DNA from: Adiantum capillus-veneris
Taxonomy: Eukaryota; Streptophyta; Polypodiopsida; Polypodiales; Pteridaceae
Assembly (NCBI GenBank): GCA_014529385.2
Contig: CM043953.1
Coordinates: 70,889,372-70,953,371, forward strand
Direction: 5' to 3'
DNA: 64,000 nucleotides
This document shows positions 23,237 to 35,394 of the stretch, piece after piece (the first letter of the stretch is position 1; each line of letters opens with the position of its first letter). The position numbers were made by a program, and so were the translations under genes. The notes under the pieces are model-generated. The model had not been told where the DNA came from and searched no databases. It saw only the letters and a program-made list of their open reading frames with translations.

Positions 23237-23907
23237 CTGCATATAGATAACAAGTGACAAACATTCTATTGTCCAAAAACATATGCAATTAGGATTAGAT
23301 AGTGTAAAGTATTTAATTTACAAAAATTTTGCCGGAGTCTCCTTTGTACGGAGACAACTTTAAAAAAAAAAAAACCGCACACCCTATATAGGGCTCTCAC
23401 ATGAGTTTAAGGACCTTTTCTCCAACATAAACAAAAACAATACTTAATATTTTCTCTAGCAAATATCAATGGCATGTATATAAAAAATGGTTCACCCTTT
23501 TTTACTCTCCCACATGGTTATTAATTACCAAACTTTCCAAACAAAAAAAAACGTCCATCAAATTTAACCATCTACCATTGCAAAATTTTTAATATAAACT
23601 ACGTATTGACATAAAATTATAGCATACACTCATAATTTACCTGTGATCTCTACGTCATCTTCGATGTTGTTGGAGTCTTCATCAACTTGAGCCTCATCAT
23701 CAATAAAAACACACCTTTTGAGAATCCTGTTCTTTTTATTTGGTGATAGCTCCCTTTGGTATACAACCGGACCTTAGCTTCATGATCACTTGACGGTTGC
23801 TAAAAGGAGAGACTGGAGGTTTTCTTTTCTTGCTATCCCTCTTTGGTGCCATTATCTACACAACACATATAATATAGTTTTTAGTTTATATAATACCACA
23901 TCGAAAA

Positions 23908-23990
23908 TGCAAAAAAAGGGGGAGGCAGAGCTTCCCCATCATCCGCGTGCGCGCGGATGATGGGGGAGCTCTAGCTCCCATTTTTTTTGT
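23908..23990. repeat. Palindrome 1 of the MULE central cluster
   Basis: Core ATCATCCGCGTGCGCGCGGA then TGAT, inside GGGGGAGG...CTCCC arms. It begins about 55 bp upstream of the start codon of the minus-strand gene, so it lies in its likely promoter. Confidence 0.8.
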
Positions 23991-24078
23991 TGACACAGAT
24001 GATGGGGGAAAAGCATTTCAAAAACCTTAATCAAAAGCCTATTTCCAGTAACACCATTGACAAAGCTCACCAAATCTA

Positions 24079-24155
24079 CAAAAAAAGAGGGAGGTAGAGC
24101 TCCCCAATCATCCGTGCGCGTGGATGATGGGGTTGCTCTGTCTCCCCATTTTTGT
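24079..24155. repeat. Palindrome 2 of the MULE central cluster
   Basis: Same core (ATCATCCGTGCGCGTGGATG) with imperfect arms AGAGGGAGGTAGAGC / TTGCTCTGTCTCCCC. The sequence to its right is complementary to the sequence left of palindrome 1. Confidence 0.75.
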
Positions 24156-24255
24156 TTTTGCATTTTTGATGTGTTTATTGAACAAATATATATCAAACAA
24201 TGTAGGTTTTATTTCAATAACCTCAATCAAAAGATTTTTTCCTACAATACCATTG

Positions 24256-24373
24256 ACAAAGCTCATCAAATCGACCAAAAAAGGGGGAGGCAGAGCTCCC
24301 CCATCATCCGCGCGCACGCGGATGATGGGGGAGCTCTGCCTCCCCCTTTTTTTGTCGATTTGATGAGCTTTGT
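24256..24373. repeat. Palindrome 3, near-perfect, of the MULE central cluster
   Basis: Left arm from ACAAAGCTCATCAAATCGAC through AAAAAAGGGGGAGGCAGAGC; the right arm is the exact mirror to GATTTGATGAGCTTTGT. It would fold into a stem of more than 50 bp. Confidence 0.88.
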
Positions 24374-24417
24374 GCTCTTTTCATTAATTTTGTGGAGTTA
24401 ATCCCAAAATTTAATGA

Positions 24418-24584
24418 AATCTATTTGATAAATTGTATGCTTTAATCCAAAATTGCCAAAAAAGGGGGGGAGGGCAAAGCTCCCCAATCATCCGTGCACA
24501 CGCGGATGATTGGGGAGCTTTGCCCTGCCCCCCTTTTTTTTTTGGCAATTTTGGATTAAAGCATACAATTTATCAGATAGATTT
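24418..24584. repeat. Palindrome 4, near-perfect, of the MULE central cluster
   Basis: Outer arms AATTGTATGCTTTAATCCAA and the mirror TTGGATTAAAGCATACAATT surround the shared G-run/ATCATCCG core. The outer arms are unrelated to those of palindromes 3 and 5. Confidence 0.88.
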
Positions 24585-24638
24585 GACATGAACACCAAAA
24601 ACGTTATTAATCAGAACTTGAAGAAAGCCAGTCATCGG

Positions 24639-24783
24639 AAGAAGATAGACCGCAGAGAACCATTCAACGCGAAAAAAAAGGGGGGCGCAGAGCCCACCCA
24701 CCATCCGTGCGCACGTGGATGGTGGGTGGGCTCTGCGCCCCCCTTTTTTTTGCGTTGAACGGTTCTCTGCGGTCTATCTTCTG
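24639..24783. repeat. Palindrome 5, near-perfect, of the MULE central cluster
   Basis: Outer arms GAAGATAGACCGCAGAGAAC and mirror GTTCTCTGCGGTCTATCTTC around a GGGGGGCGCAGAGCCC core with centre CCATCCGTGCGCACGTGGAT. Confidence 0.88.
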
Positions 24784-24798
24784 GCGTCGGAACGACAA

Positions 24799-24966
<168 letters not shown>

Positions 24967-25138
24967 CACCAACATGATGCACGCGCGATGGTACTGGATT
25001 GTGTTAGCTCGAGCAGGTAGACGATTGGTTCCCAAAGTAGTAATGCTTCAAACCTAAGCTTTCACATTCACATTATGCACGGACAAAGACCAAACTAACT
25101 AAAACCAAACTCGACCTGACTATTTACTATTTACTTTA

Positions 25139-25410
25139 TACCAGTACCAACACTAGTACCAATACCAGTACCAGTACCAATATCAATACCAATACCAGTA
25201 CCAATATTAAACCAGTACCAGTACTACCAATACAGTACAATACCAGTACCAGTATTGGTATAATGTTATACTAGTACTGGACTGCTACTAGCTATTTTTG
25301 ACCTCTCTCTAGTCTTAAGCAGTAACAGTATAGAGTACCAGTACTGGTATAATGTTATACTAGTACTGGATTGGTACTAGCTATTTTTGACCTCTCCTAG
25401 TCTTAAGCAA
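25139..25410 (+). repeat. CCAGTA-type degenerate array and an ~85-bp direct duplication
   Basis: 25139-25265 is made of ACCAGTACCAATACC-like words. A segment beginning TTGGTATAATGTTATACTAG and ending TAGTCTTAAGCA occurs at about 25253-25325 and again at about 25340-25410. Confidence 0.75.
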
Positions 25411-26029
25411 AGAGGCCACAACTGAGTTTTTTTTTTTTAATAAAGTCCACAATTCTCGGCCATTTTCAGCGAGCCGTAACTTCCAAACGGTTTAGAATTT
25501 GCCTAGGGCCGACTCACATAAATTTGTTTGCCTTGTCGAGCTCTTCGATAGATGTGTGATACAAAAAATTCATATCCAGCTCAGTTTGGCTGAAAATTCA
25601 CCTGCAAGTTGATAATTTCTACAAAAACAGCGCAAAACAGCATTTTCTCACTTTTTCCCTAATCTATGGGCTGAAACGAACATCAAAATGAAGGAATCTG
25701 AAAAAACTTGAAGAAGCAATATTTTTCCTTGTATTGAGGACTACAATTCCTACAGAAAAAACTTTTCCAAATTTTGACCTTAGCAGCCTCAAAACTGGCT
25801 CCCGATAGGTGTCCCGGGTCAAAATTTGAAACTAGAATAAAGTCCTAGACTGTGGAAAATGGTGAAATGAACGATAAATATTATATAACATTACTATACT
25901 CTGTATTATGTACAATATATGTAAAATCATTTTATATATATATATATATATAATATAGTCTATTTACTATATACTTTTTACTGTAAGTATAACGTTATAT
26001 ACTATATAATATATAGAGTATAGTATACT
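25411..26029. other. MULE central noncoding stretch
   Basis: No credible frame; AT-rich towards the right, with a TA run near 25938-25955. A duplicated TATACT word occurs near 25990. Confidence 0.4.
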
Positions 26030-26410
26030 AGATTGGACTAGACTCGACTGGACTGAACTTATCCTGGACTGGACTCGTACTGGTACGGACTAATACTAGA
26101 TTGGACTTCGCTGGTACTGGACTAGACTGATATTGGACTGGACTGGACTTGACTGGTACTGAGTGGACTAGTACTGGATTGGACTTGACTGGTACTGGAC
26201 TGGACTAGGACTAGACTAGACTGGACTTGACTGGTACTGGACTGGACTGGTATTGTACTGGACTGGACCAGACTGCTACTAGACTGGACTTGATTGGTAC
26301 TGGACTTGACTGGTACTGGAGTGGACTGGAACTATACTGCTACTGGACTAGACTGGCCTGGTACTGATACTGACTGGACTAGTACTATACCTGACTGATA
26401 CTGGTATAAT
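26030..26410 (+). repeat. ACTGG/GGACT degenerate short tandem array
   Basis: Built almost wholly of GGACTGGACTGGTACT-like words, complementary in type to the CCAGTA array at 25139-25265. A (TA)n run follows at about 26514-26548. Confidence 0.8.
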
Positions 26411-26510
26411 GTAATGTAACTATATATACTATATACTTAAATACCATATATTCTATATATACTATACTATGTCCATTTTAATTTTAAAGCGCTTAATTGG
26501 GAATATAAAA

Positions 26511-26553
<43 letters not shown>

Positions 26554-26894
26554 CATATATTATATATAAATTTTAAAACATCGTATATTTTATAACTCCT
26601 ATGTTCATTTTATTTGATATGCGCGTATTTGGGAAGATTTTGAAAGCTCGATAGGTGAACAAATGGATTTGACAACATGCTGATTCAAATGTATCTTAAT
26701 GGCTATGACTCTGCATATCTTAAAGAGTGAATATTCCAAATCTATTAAATTTAGAACAGTTTTCAATGAACATAGCAGTAACTTTTTGCAGCTGCATGCT
26801 TTTACACTTTCTTTGTACCTTATGCACATTCTCTTCCTTCTCTTTTCGTCATTTTATTTACCTCAAGTATTATTCCTCCCTGTCTGTCTCAAAC

Positions 26895-29042
26895 ATGACA
26901 GCTACAACTACAACAATGCTTTCATGGACGATTAATGGTGCTCATGTGGATTATAGAGTCTCATTACGAAATGGAGAGCTTCTACTTAGTGAATATTTTC
27001 TTCAAAGCCTATTGCCTCCTTCTATTCAGTTTGAAGGCTTGCAAGCAGTCGTTCAGACAGGACGCTCTGAGTCTAAGGTCAATGTGTTGCCTAGATGGGA
27101 TCATGAAGATCAAAAGCATTACCTTCTTGACCATTCTCTGTCCTCAGCTTACCACATTCTATTAGATGGCTATGTTTATGTGGCTGACAGTTTAGAAACA
27201 AATGAAGAAGTTGGTGATTCTTCTATGTTCACTACACCATGTAACAAAAGCTCGACTCCATCACATTTAAATGTTGATATTGATGAAGGTACAGACACAG
27301 TTGTTTTGGAGACAATGAAACTAACCAGGTCACCAGGACCCTTTCAAGACACACAAGATGGGGTGGAGCATACAAGGCAGGAGTATTCAAAGGATATATC
27401 CATCATTTCATGGATGAAAGACAAAGGTAAATCGTGCAGGTTGTCTAAAATTTTAGAGATTTGTGGAACTCCCAAAAAGGTTGATGAGCTCCCAAATTTT
27501 TATAATGGCAATGTTTGTTTCAAGCTTCCTCCAATTCACAACAATAAAAGGATGCTCGATATGGAGCAGAAGTACGACGATCACCTTTGGTCTCGCCCAA
27601 CATCGACCAACATGGCCATAGATTGCACTGTGCGTTTGAGTTATTGTCTTGGAAGCCTTCAATGTTGCAGAGTGACATGCCCTTTTTACCTTGGTGAAAG
27701 GAGATACAATGACGCCTTCTTTCATGGACATCTGGACAGACAAATCAGCATGGGCTAACCTGCTAGCGAAGGTAAATCTAAAATAACCTGCCACTATTGT
27801 GACAGAACGATCACTTGATCAAATGTTTGCAAGTGTATGATCTATTATGTGATGCCAAAGGAAACAACAATAACACATTTGGTGATCCATCTGGGAGTGC
27901 ATGACCAGAATGTACAGCCAGGTACTAGAAGGGTAGCTCTTGAAAAAGTGCGCAATCTTGTTAAAACAGTTTTAAAGATTGAGAAGGGGGGTCTTAGAAA
28001 AGTACAGATGTTAGTTGCTCGTCAAATGCTATTTCAATCATTGACTAAAGAAGATGATTTAGAAGCCACTGATGTAGAGCTTAACCATTTTCTTGAGGAA
28101 ATGATGCCCCTTGTTCAAAATAGGGGATTCAAAACTATTTTGTCAAATGAGAAAGCTAAACAGGGTCAGGTTGTTGGTGATGCATACGACAATATACTAT
28201 TGCTACAGAAACGGTGTGTTTTTCCATTCTTTCATGTAAGTTGTTTTCTAGGCCAAGGTGGACCTAACGACAAATGTTACGTATTCAAAATGTCCACAAA
28301 AGGACCTGCTTCTGGAGTTGAACTAGTAAATAGAATGAGGTGAGGAGGGACAGGAGATTTGAGTAGTGCTTGGGTGCACTTTGATCATACTCATCGAATT
28401 GAAGGACGAGCAACTATTTCCTGCTCGGTTTATGATCCTGGGTAAGTGAATTTATAAAAATATGTTAGATAGCAAGTTTGATATAAGACACATGTTATTA
28501 CTTATTTGTTCTATGTGTACAACATGCGAGCATTGCAGGTGATTGCAATATGTGAATGTAAAGAAGAAGACGAAGAAACACAAATCTTGTTTTGGAGAAA
28601 GTTAAACACAGTTATGGAGAGGTGTGGGCATGAACCAATAGACTTTTTTGGATTTATGTCTGATGAAGCTGGGGCTAATTGGTTGGCAATACGAGTTGTA
28701 TACAATGGTGGACGGCATAATGTAATGGAGGGAAGGGAGCGCTCGTGTCTTTTCCATTGGAAGCAGAGTCTACACAAACATACAAAAAAACATGTCGCTA
28801 CAGATAGACAATTGCATCACATTGAAATGTGTGAAGCATGGCGCTTAACAAAGACTACAAATGAAGCCTCTCGTATAGCTTCCACAATACGAGAATGGTG
28901 GGCGAAATATGTGATAGGGGATAATAAAAAGGCTTTAGAGAGATGGTTTAATTGGTGGTGTTAGGAAATAAGACGTAGCTAAATAGATAATTGAGTAGAT
29001 TACTTAATGGAGAGAGACAGATTTACATACACGAGATTATAG

Positions 29043-29077
<35 letters not shown>

Positions 29078-31218
29078 CACGATATACGTGGTTCACCCAA
29101 TGTGGGCTACGTCCACGGGAAAGCAGCCACTCAATGGCTTTAGTACTTCAAAACAAGAAGTAGTTTACAAAGGGATTATACCCTTAATGGAGCTCCCGCC
29201 TTGGTTCACTCTCATCACCTCACACTCACCTTGTTGCATCAACTTCACACTATGAAATGTGTGTAAAAATGGCCTCCTTTTATAGGCCAAAAGGGCTGCC
29301 CTCTCTTATGAGAGGCAGCCATGTGTAGCCGCCCTTGTGTGAATAAGTCCAAATCGGACTCTCCAATCCGCCCATGTGTGGCCGCCCTTGTGTAGACAAA
29401 TCCGCTTTTGAATTCGGCCACCGGCCATTGAATTCGGTCACCGGCCATAGGCCATTGACTTCCGATCACTCGCCACCGGCCATTGACTACCGGCCATCCG
29501 ACGGTTGTTTTCCAACCACTTTTCGGCCGCCGTTCGGCCATAATATTCCGGCGAAAAGGAATATTCCGAAGAGGGGAAAAAAAAGTCTCGGGGGCTTCCG
29601 CCCCCGAGGTCCCTAAAGTTGCCCCTGGTTTTTGGTTGTGAAAATTTTGGTTTCCGATGAGTGATTTACCTTCATGCACGATGGCTACTCCTCATAATGG
29701 GGGTCTTACAAATGTGTGCTTTTACGACATAAAATTACAAGGGTAAATCAGGCTCCATACTTAACAGGTGGGAGCAACGGATTGCCCATTGGGGAAGCGC
29801 TGAGACAATGGTATATCAATCATTTTTTTGGTTCTTATTAAATACTTGAAAATAGAGATTTATATTTATATGGTTTTAATTGTTTTGTATTTATAGGTCA
29901 GTAAGAGTCCATGGGGCAGAGCTCAAATTCCAAGTATAAACTTGTTAGAGAGCATCCATGCTAGTTGGCTGGCAGGTGAAGGTGGTAAACATAAAATCTC
30001 ACTTTATGATGCATGTGTCAGTGATGTTTTGAATGCATATATTCAATGTGCAAAAAGATTGGGATACACCACAGGCAGATACATCGGAACGGGCCCTTCC
30101 ATAGAAGCAATGATGGCCAGTTCCAAACGCAGAGAATCTCCAAATCCAAATCATTTTACGAGTACATTAAAAGGCTTGGTTGCTGGTAGTCCTTTGTATG
30201 AGGAGCCTATGATGGAAGGTGACAAAGTGACAGTACAACGAAAGAAGAAAACATGTGCAGTCGGTACAAGCTCACATAAACCTGGATATGTAATGGAAGC
30301 AAGACAACAAAAAACCAAAGGGAGACCACGGAGTATACATTTTGATAGAGAGGATAATGAAGAAGTATATGTTGTCACTGACAGTGAAATAGGAGATAGC
30401 ATTCCAGTGAAGCCTGGGGAGAATTCAGCAAGGTGTATTCAAGAGGTCCAAGTTGCCCGCGAAGAGTGGGCTTTACGAAGGATGCCAGCCAATTGCATGA
30501 GGAAATGTTTTGGAATGGTAGGGAAGAAAAGTTGTGGTAACAAGTTACAAAGCCATAATGTGGGAATGGTTGCTCCCTGTTTTTGGTCTGAGAGAACTTT
30601 TAAAGACAAGACAATTGCACAGTGGATATGGTTCTGCAATTATGAAGTAGGCCACACACAAAAAGTACAGAGGCAAGTTAAATTCTCACCTGTCGTTCCT
30701 ACTTTTTGGCAAGTGGATATTGGAACCAATTTATCAAAGGAAGAGAGTGACAGCTTGGTACAAAGTGGATTTCAATTTGCAGATTTTGCAACACCACTAC
30801 GACGCATGAACAATACAAATGCTACTCTTACACAAGGAGGCTCCAGTAGCAAGAAGCGTAAGTGGAGACATGGTATTTCCCCAAAGAAGCGCAAAAGAGA
30901 TTGGAGTCAGCTGCAAGTATGGTTGCAACGTTCTTGGACGAGAAATTAGAAAGTGAACAACACATAGTTTTTCAAATATTGACAGAGAGTTGTTATGATG
31001 AACACATTAAGGTAGAACCTAGTTGCACCTGTCCCGATTTTCAAAAGAGAGAATCTACACATAAAGCGTTTTTGGCATGTAAGCACATGTACTTTGTGTA
31101 TGTGCATATTCTAGGGCTTCAACCAAAAGAGCACATGGTCATTCATCAGCCTGCACTAACTCCCACAGACCTTGCATTTGTATTAGGGAAAACCCGCAAG
31201 ATAAAGCCTGTGGTGTAG
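26895..31218 (+). pseudogene. MULE transposase gene (DDE core plus SWIM zinc finger), interrupted
   Basis: One frame runs from ATG 26895 to the donor GTAAGT at 28441, with in-frame stops at 27756, about 27817 and 28341. The second exon, from about 28541, continues past a solo LTR (28959-29766) to about 29811. The last exon is 29897-31218, with a frameshift near 30897. Motifs: Cys-rich zinc-finger candidates near 27650-27830 (CHYCDRT); HFDHTH near 28380 for the first catalytic Asp; FFGFMSDEAGANW near 28645 for the second; CLFHWKQSLHKH near 28747, a C-x2-H motif of MULE transposases; and a C-terminal SWIM finger CTCPDFQK...LACKHMYF near 31026-31095. A basic KKRKWRHG/KKRKR stretch near 30858-30897 may be a nuclear signal. 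The enzyme would bind the TIRs and excise and insert the element. It is divergent from the minus-strand gene. Confidence 0.75.
28954..29771. mobile_element. Solo LTR (808 bp) with GGTGG target duplication inside the transposase exon
   Basis: 28959-29766 begins TGTTAGG and ends CTTAACA, flanked by GGTGG at 28954-28958 and 29767-29771. Removing it restores the transposase frame (RWFNWW into EQRIAHWGSAETM). It contains a (GA)n run near 29048-29075 and GGCCATTGA/CACCGGCCA repeats at about 29418-29500. No internal region is present, so it is a product of LTR-LTR recombination. Confidence 0.88.
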
Positions 31219-31549
31219 TGAGCCTAAATCTTAGAGATTGTCCTGTAGAGGTATGCATTGAAGTAGATTTCTCTTTTGTATTAGATGTGGAGTAGCTTTT
31301 CTAGACATATGAGACTTTATTTTAATTCCTTTTAGTAAGAGAAGCATGCTTTGTGGTATCTATCTAGACAATTGTACAAGCTCAAAATTAGGGCTTTTGG
31401 AATCTTGTACATGTTTTTGGTGTGTATCGTTAAAAGAGACTCAAAATCTTAAGCCAATTTTTTGCGAGATTATAGATCTTTTTTGTCGTGTATAATATTC
31501 TGATGTCTTTGTTTTGGATTAATTTTTTGTGTCATTAGAAAAGGCTCTA

Positions 31550-31626
31550 AATCTAAAATCAAAAAGCTCGCAAAATTGGGTTTGATTGCCAAAGCTCAAA
31601 ATTGAAAGCGCGCAAATAAAACACAC
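31550..31626 (-). repeat. Right terminal inverted repeat of the MULE
   Basis: Mirror of 18570-18650; contains AAAGCTCGCAAAATTGGG and TTGAAAGCGCGCAAATAAA. Confidence 0.7.
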
Positions 31627-32060
31627 TCACGCGTACTCAAGTCCCAAATTTGAAGTCAAAACTTGCAACTAAGACATGGAGTGGTTAGAGTACATCAAGG
31701 AGAGTCTATAGTTAAATTTTGGAGAGAAGTTGAGCCAGTAGATATCATACGCAAATGAAGTCTCCGGGCACAGATTGGCTGTTTTGGCCTTAACTTGAGC
31801 TACCGATATCTGATGCAAAAACTTTTTTTTATCAAAATGAAGCTCTAGACTAGCTCTACAAGATTCAATGTGAGCCTTGAACAAAAATTGAATATCCTTA
31901 GGGTCATTCACTGTTGGTCAGCGTCCTAAAAATGTCATTTAAGGCCTAAAAACTCATCTGGAAGTTAGGGGTGTCTAAAACTGACAATTTGAGAGAATTG
32001 TGAAAAAACGATCACGATTTTGCACATAGTTTCGACTTTTCCTTAAGCAAAACACTTGAA
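31627..32060 (+). other. Remainder of the copy A leader
   Basis: Noncoding; includes an eighth palindrome relic (ATATCATACGCAAATGAAGT) near 31742, which ties it to the array left of the MULE. Confidence 0.55.
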
Positions 32061-32068
32061 CACTGTGG

Positions 32069-34078
32069 AATAAACCTTCTTACATCAAGCTAGAGTTGTT
32101 AAGCCCAAGGATTGTGTTCTCTTAAGAGCCAAACTCAGCTTATACAAGATTCTGAATCCCAGCAATAGAGGAGTATCCGTCCATAATGGATCTTCCAAAC
32201 TTTTCCAAACTTGCAATTGATAAAGACCAAGCTTGTTGAAAGAGTTTGGATAACAAATCATAAGAGTGAAGGATTGTATAGATATATTGATGAAAGTGAG
32301 GTCAACCTTTATAGGTGCTCATATCCATACCCAAAAGAGCTGACATATTACAAGCTTTTACATGTCTATACGTATGGAGTCAACTATCAATGGAAGTCTA
32401 TAGTTTTTGACAAGTATGGACGAGAATGCAGAGCTGTAGAAATCAAAAATCCATGGGCTGCATTAGACATAGGTGGATATTTGGTCAATGAAGAACCATA
32501 GATACCTCCTCCAAACACAATAATTGCTACAAGAATTCCAAAGAGGGAGCCACCTGGATTCCCCCTAGAGTGATAAAGAGAGATGAAGTGATCACAGAGA
32601 TAGCAAACATGCCTTCTCAAGGACCAATATCCAACAGAACGACTAATCCCTGCGAAGAAGAACCTAGGCATAATGGGTAGACCAGAAGTGAGGGAAGGAT
32701 TGGGAGAGTCTATGGTTATGACTCATAGACAATCGGCGAGTTAGACCATTCCAAATCCATAAATGGGTAAACAAGAAATATGCTAGAGATAAAGATTTGA
32801 GAGATCACGTAGTGGATTTTAGAAGAGTAATTAGAGCAGAGGAAGTTTTGGATTTTGCAACACAGTTTGCGAGATTTGGACTAAGTCTGGAAGATGACAC
32901 AGCTACATGGTTCGAATCATTAGAAAGACGCAATTTTGAGACTCTAGATGAGCTGCTGGAAGAATTCATCGAAGAATTTTTATAGAAAGGCATGGCTCAC
33001 AATATGGTCTCACAAATCCACAGATTCAAATAGAAAGAAGGTGAGTCAGTGTGCAAAGCAGCATTACGTCTCAAGAGATACATCAAGTTCTATCCGAGAG
33101 TTGAACTACCTACACAAGTACGGTTGATGCTCATATTTATCCAAGAAATGAGACATGTAGGTCTTCAAAAGGATTTGCATATAATAAGGAGCCTGGCGCT
33201 AAACAAATTGATCAAGGAAGATCTTTATCCTGTGGATAACTGTGAGAAATATAAAAAAAATAATTGTAAGAGTCAAGAGGATGACACATCCTCTCAGCAC
33301 ATTGATTCACAGATGAATGAGTGCATTGCAAAGCCAGCGGCACCTATTGATCAATAAAATTTTATCAATGAAATGGTCAAGAGGTTAGCTCCTCTTGTAA
33401 ATGTTGATCCAAGGGAGAGAGAAAATGGACAAACCATAAGAGGAAAGAGTGTTACTATGGCATGGAAAATGCTAGAGACAAGTATGTACAACTTGTTCTA
33501 GTAGTACCTCCTCCACCTAGAAATGCTATGGGAAATGCGCCAGGACCAGTGTGAGTTTCAAGGCCACAACTTGTCTTAGGACAACAACCTCCACTCTCAG
33601 GTGCTAGAATGCCTATAGACATGAGATACATGCCCATGATGGAAGTATCTAGTAAACAAGTGCTAATACCAACTGCAATGTATTATAACAACCAAAGAAG
33701 ATACTTCCCTTTGAAGCAACAAAACATGAGAGAAACACTTGGAATGGTGAGTCCAGTACAACCTCCACATCTTGCATTTTGACCTGAAGAAAGAAGGTAT
33801 GAGATGGACGAAAGAACATTGTGGTTCATTATGAATAGATGCTTAGCTAGATTAGAGCCTGTTTATAGCCAAGAGGAATTGCAAGAAGAATCTCCTCAAC
33901 CAGAGATCGATTGTCACAAATGCCGTGACAACCACTTGGCCAAAAAATATCCTCAGATGGAGATCACCCAAGTAAATGCCTATTTTCTTGACTGTGGTGT
34001 CATTCACTTGATCCCCAAATGTCCAAAAAAATCAAACCGAGTCAAAAAGATCACAACAAATGTCTCAGTAATTGTTTA
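32069..34078 (+). pseudogene. gag pseudogene of Athila-like copy A
   Basis: It matches copy B at 48628-50150 (LVERVWITNHKSEGLYRYID, then NYQWKSIVFDKYGRE). The capsid-type gag domain is near 32760-33340 (DHVVDFRRVIRAEEVLDFAT, SVCKAALRLKRYIKFYPR). A zinc-knuckle relic CHKCRDNHLAKKYP is near 33912, with the last Cys read as Tyr. The start ATG seen in copy B is lost (GGAATAAACC). Many stops and frameshifts break the frame. Confidence 0.75.
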
Positions 34079-35330
34079 GCTACCTAGTAGCTTGGAAAAT
34101 GAAAACAGTGTACCACTTCATGTAGTTACAAGAGTGCAAGTTAAAAGGAAGCTAAGGAGAAGCAAGAGACGGAGAAAAAAAAAACTGACGCGAGTCCAGA
34201 GCTGAGTGAACCAAAGACTTGAACCAAATACTGATGCACCTAGTAAAAAAACCAGGAGCAAATGGAATAGTTGAAAAGCTAGAAAGGCTAGGATGAAAGC
34301 ACGTAGGGAATGAGAGCAAAAATCCCTAGCTCTGAGGAGCTGACCCAAGCTAAAGAGAAGACAAGACACCATGAGGAAAGGGTTGCACCTTCTCTTATGC
34401 AGATGTCTCAACCTCCAAAAGGACCATCCATAGAGGAGAAATTAAGAAGTACTAGTTCAAGAGGATCATTATTTGTCGAGAAGGTTAACGAGCCATTAGA
34501 TGCCCTCCTAAAAGCCTATGAAACACGGCTCAAAAACAACCAAACCCAAAAATAGAGGTGGATGACATATCCATATGAAGACGTAGAAAAAGACAAGCTT
34601 GAAATGTGCCAGAAAATGATTCAAATAGCCCAAGCTTTAGTAGAACCACCAGTTGGAAAACTTGAGGGTGTGATCCTTGTCCCACCTACACGAGTAATCC
34701 CACCAAACCAGGAACAAAAAGAGCTAGATTCCAGTCATGAGCACAACCAAAAGCTCAAGGACCTTGCATTAGAGCCAAGGATAGTGTTGAATACCACGGA
34801 TAACTCTTCTGAGGGATTTCACATAGCTATTCCTGATAACTATAAAGAAATAGATAGTCTTGACAAATTGTTGAAACAAGTCAGAGAGGCCAATGAAGCA
34901 AGTGAGATAAGCAAACGAGTCAACCAAATGAGTGATGGAAGAGGAATGTCTCTTCCACCAATAGACCAAATTGAGACTAGATCTCAAATGAATCTAGAAG
35001 TGGAATTGTATTGGGATACAAAGAATTTGTACAGTCTATGGAAAGTCAATCCCATTTTCTAAGAACACTACCGTCCTATACGAGAGAGAACGAGGCCAAG
35101 TCAAATGTTATTCCAGTCCCATCACAGAGAATGTCTTCCAACAAGGTTATCGATTCAAAAGTATTGATAGATATTCTATCAACACTAGTCACCTGTACGA
35201 TAACGTTAGCCGAGTTGCTCAGGATACGACCAAACATGTGGGCTACTATGGGTAAATTCCTAGAGAAATTTGGTATAAAAATCCAATGACTCAAATCGAG
35301 GAAAGGATCTCAGTTAAACACTCGGTTAGT
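34079..35330 (+). pseudogene. Charged linker between gag and protease, copy A
   Basis: Frames at 34310-34555, 34562-35062 and 35011-35289 are rich in Lys/Glu/Gln and helix-favouring. Copy B has the same stretch at 50450-51700 with more stops. The final part (ITLAELLRIRPNMWATMGKF) leads into the protease. No known domain is recognised. Confidence 0.55.
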
Positions 35331-35394
35331 GCCACTAAACAAGGTAGATGAGTACTATGAGGGAGAAGATGGAAACATCATTCTTCCCTATGGA

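Larger units (their letters stand above)
19146..23852 (-). pseudogene. ParB-like plus DNA-methyltransferase-like gene (about 14 exons, decayed)
   Basis: Start ATG at 23850-23852. Exons read from splice consensus are near 23641-23852, 22754-23236, 22572-22677, 22274-22487, 21926-22200, 21604-21832, 21415-21506, 20852-21046, 20379-20757, 20231-20303, 20006-20142, 19693-19927, 19410-19616 and 19146-19311. Exon 2 has FLVWDGNHRLKTWW, the D-G-[NH]-[HR]-R signature of ParB/sulfiredoxin-fold domains. It is preceded by an eeLi-S-f...G helix and followed in exon 3 by YHVSVHCQFLEL, as expected. The last exon has DYVLDLFAGCGGLGRA, then LELNDVLYERC, a SAM-binding motif I at the C-terminus. Exon 12 (EFLADEGFLVTMC, LLRTWTLMCNK) fits a methyltransferase core. 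The catalytic DPPY is not clear; VDFP near 20040 is a candidate. Stops and frameshifts occur in exons 1, 5, 6, 8 and 14. In bacteria and phages ParB domains are fused to beta-class amino-methyltransferases. Confidence 0.6.

Noticed and set aside
24256-24373. Palindrome 3 as a transcription terminator
   Set aside because: Stem-loop plus T-run terminators are bacterial. Here it is one of five related palindromes in a plant transposon, symmetrical with A-run and T-run.
31669-31911. Minus-strand 80-codon frame as a gene
   Set aside because: It lies in the noncoding leader of copy A, has no recognisable motif and crosses a palindrome relic of the tandem array.
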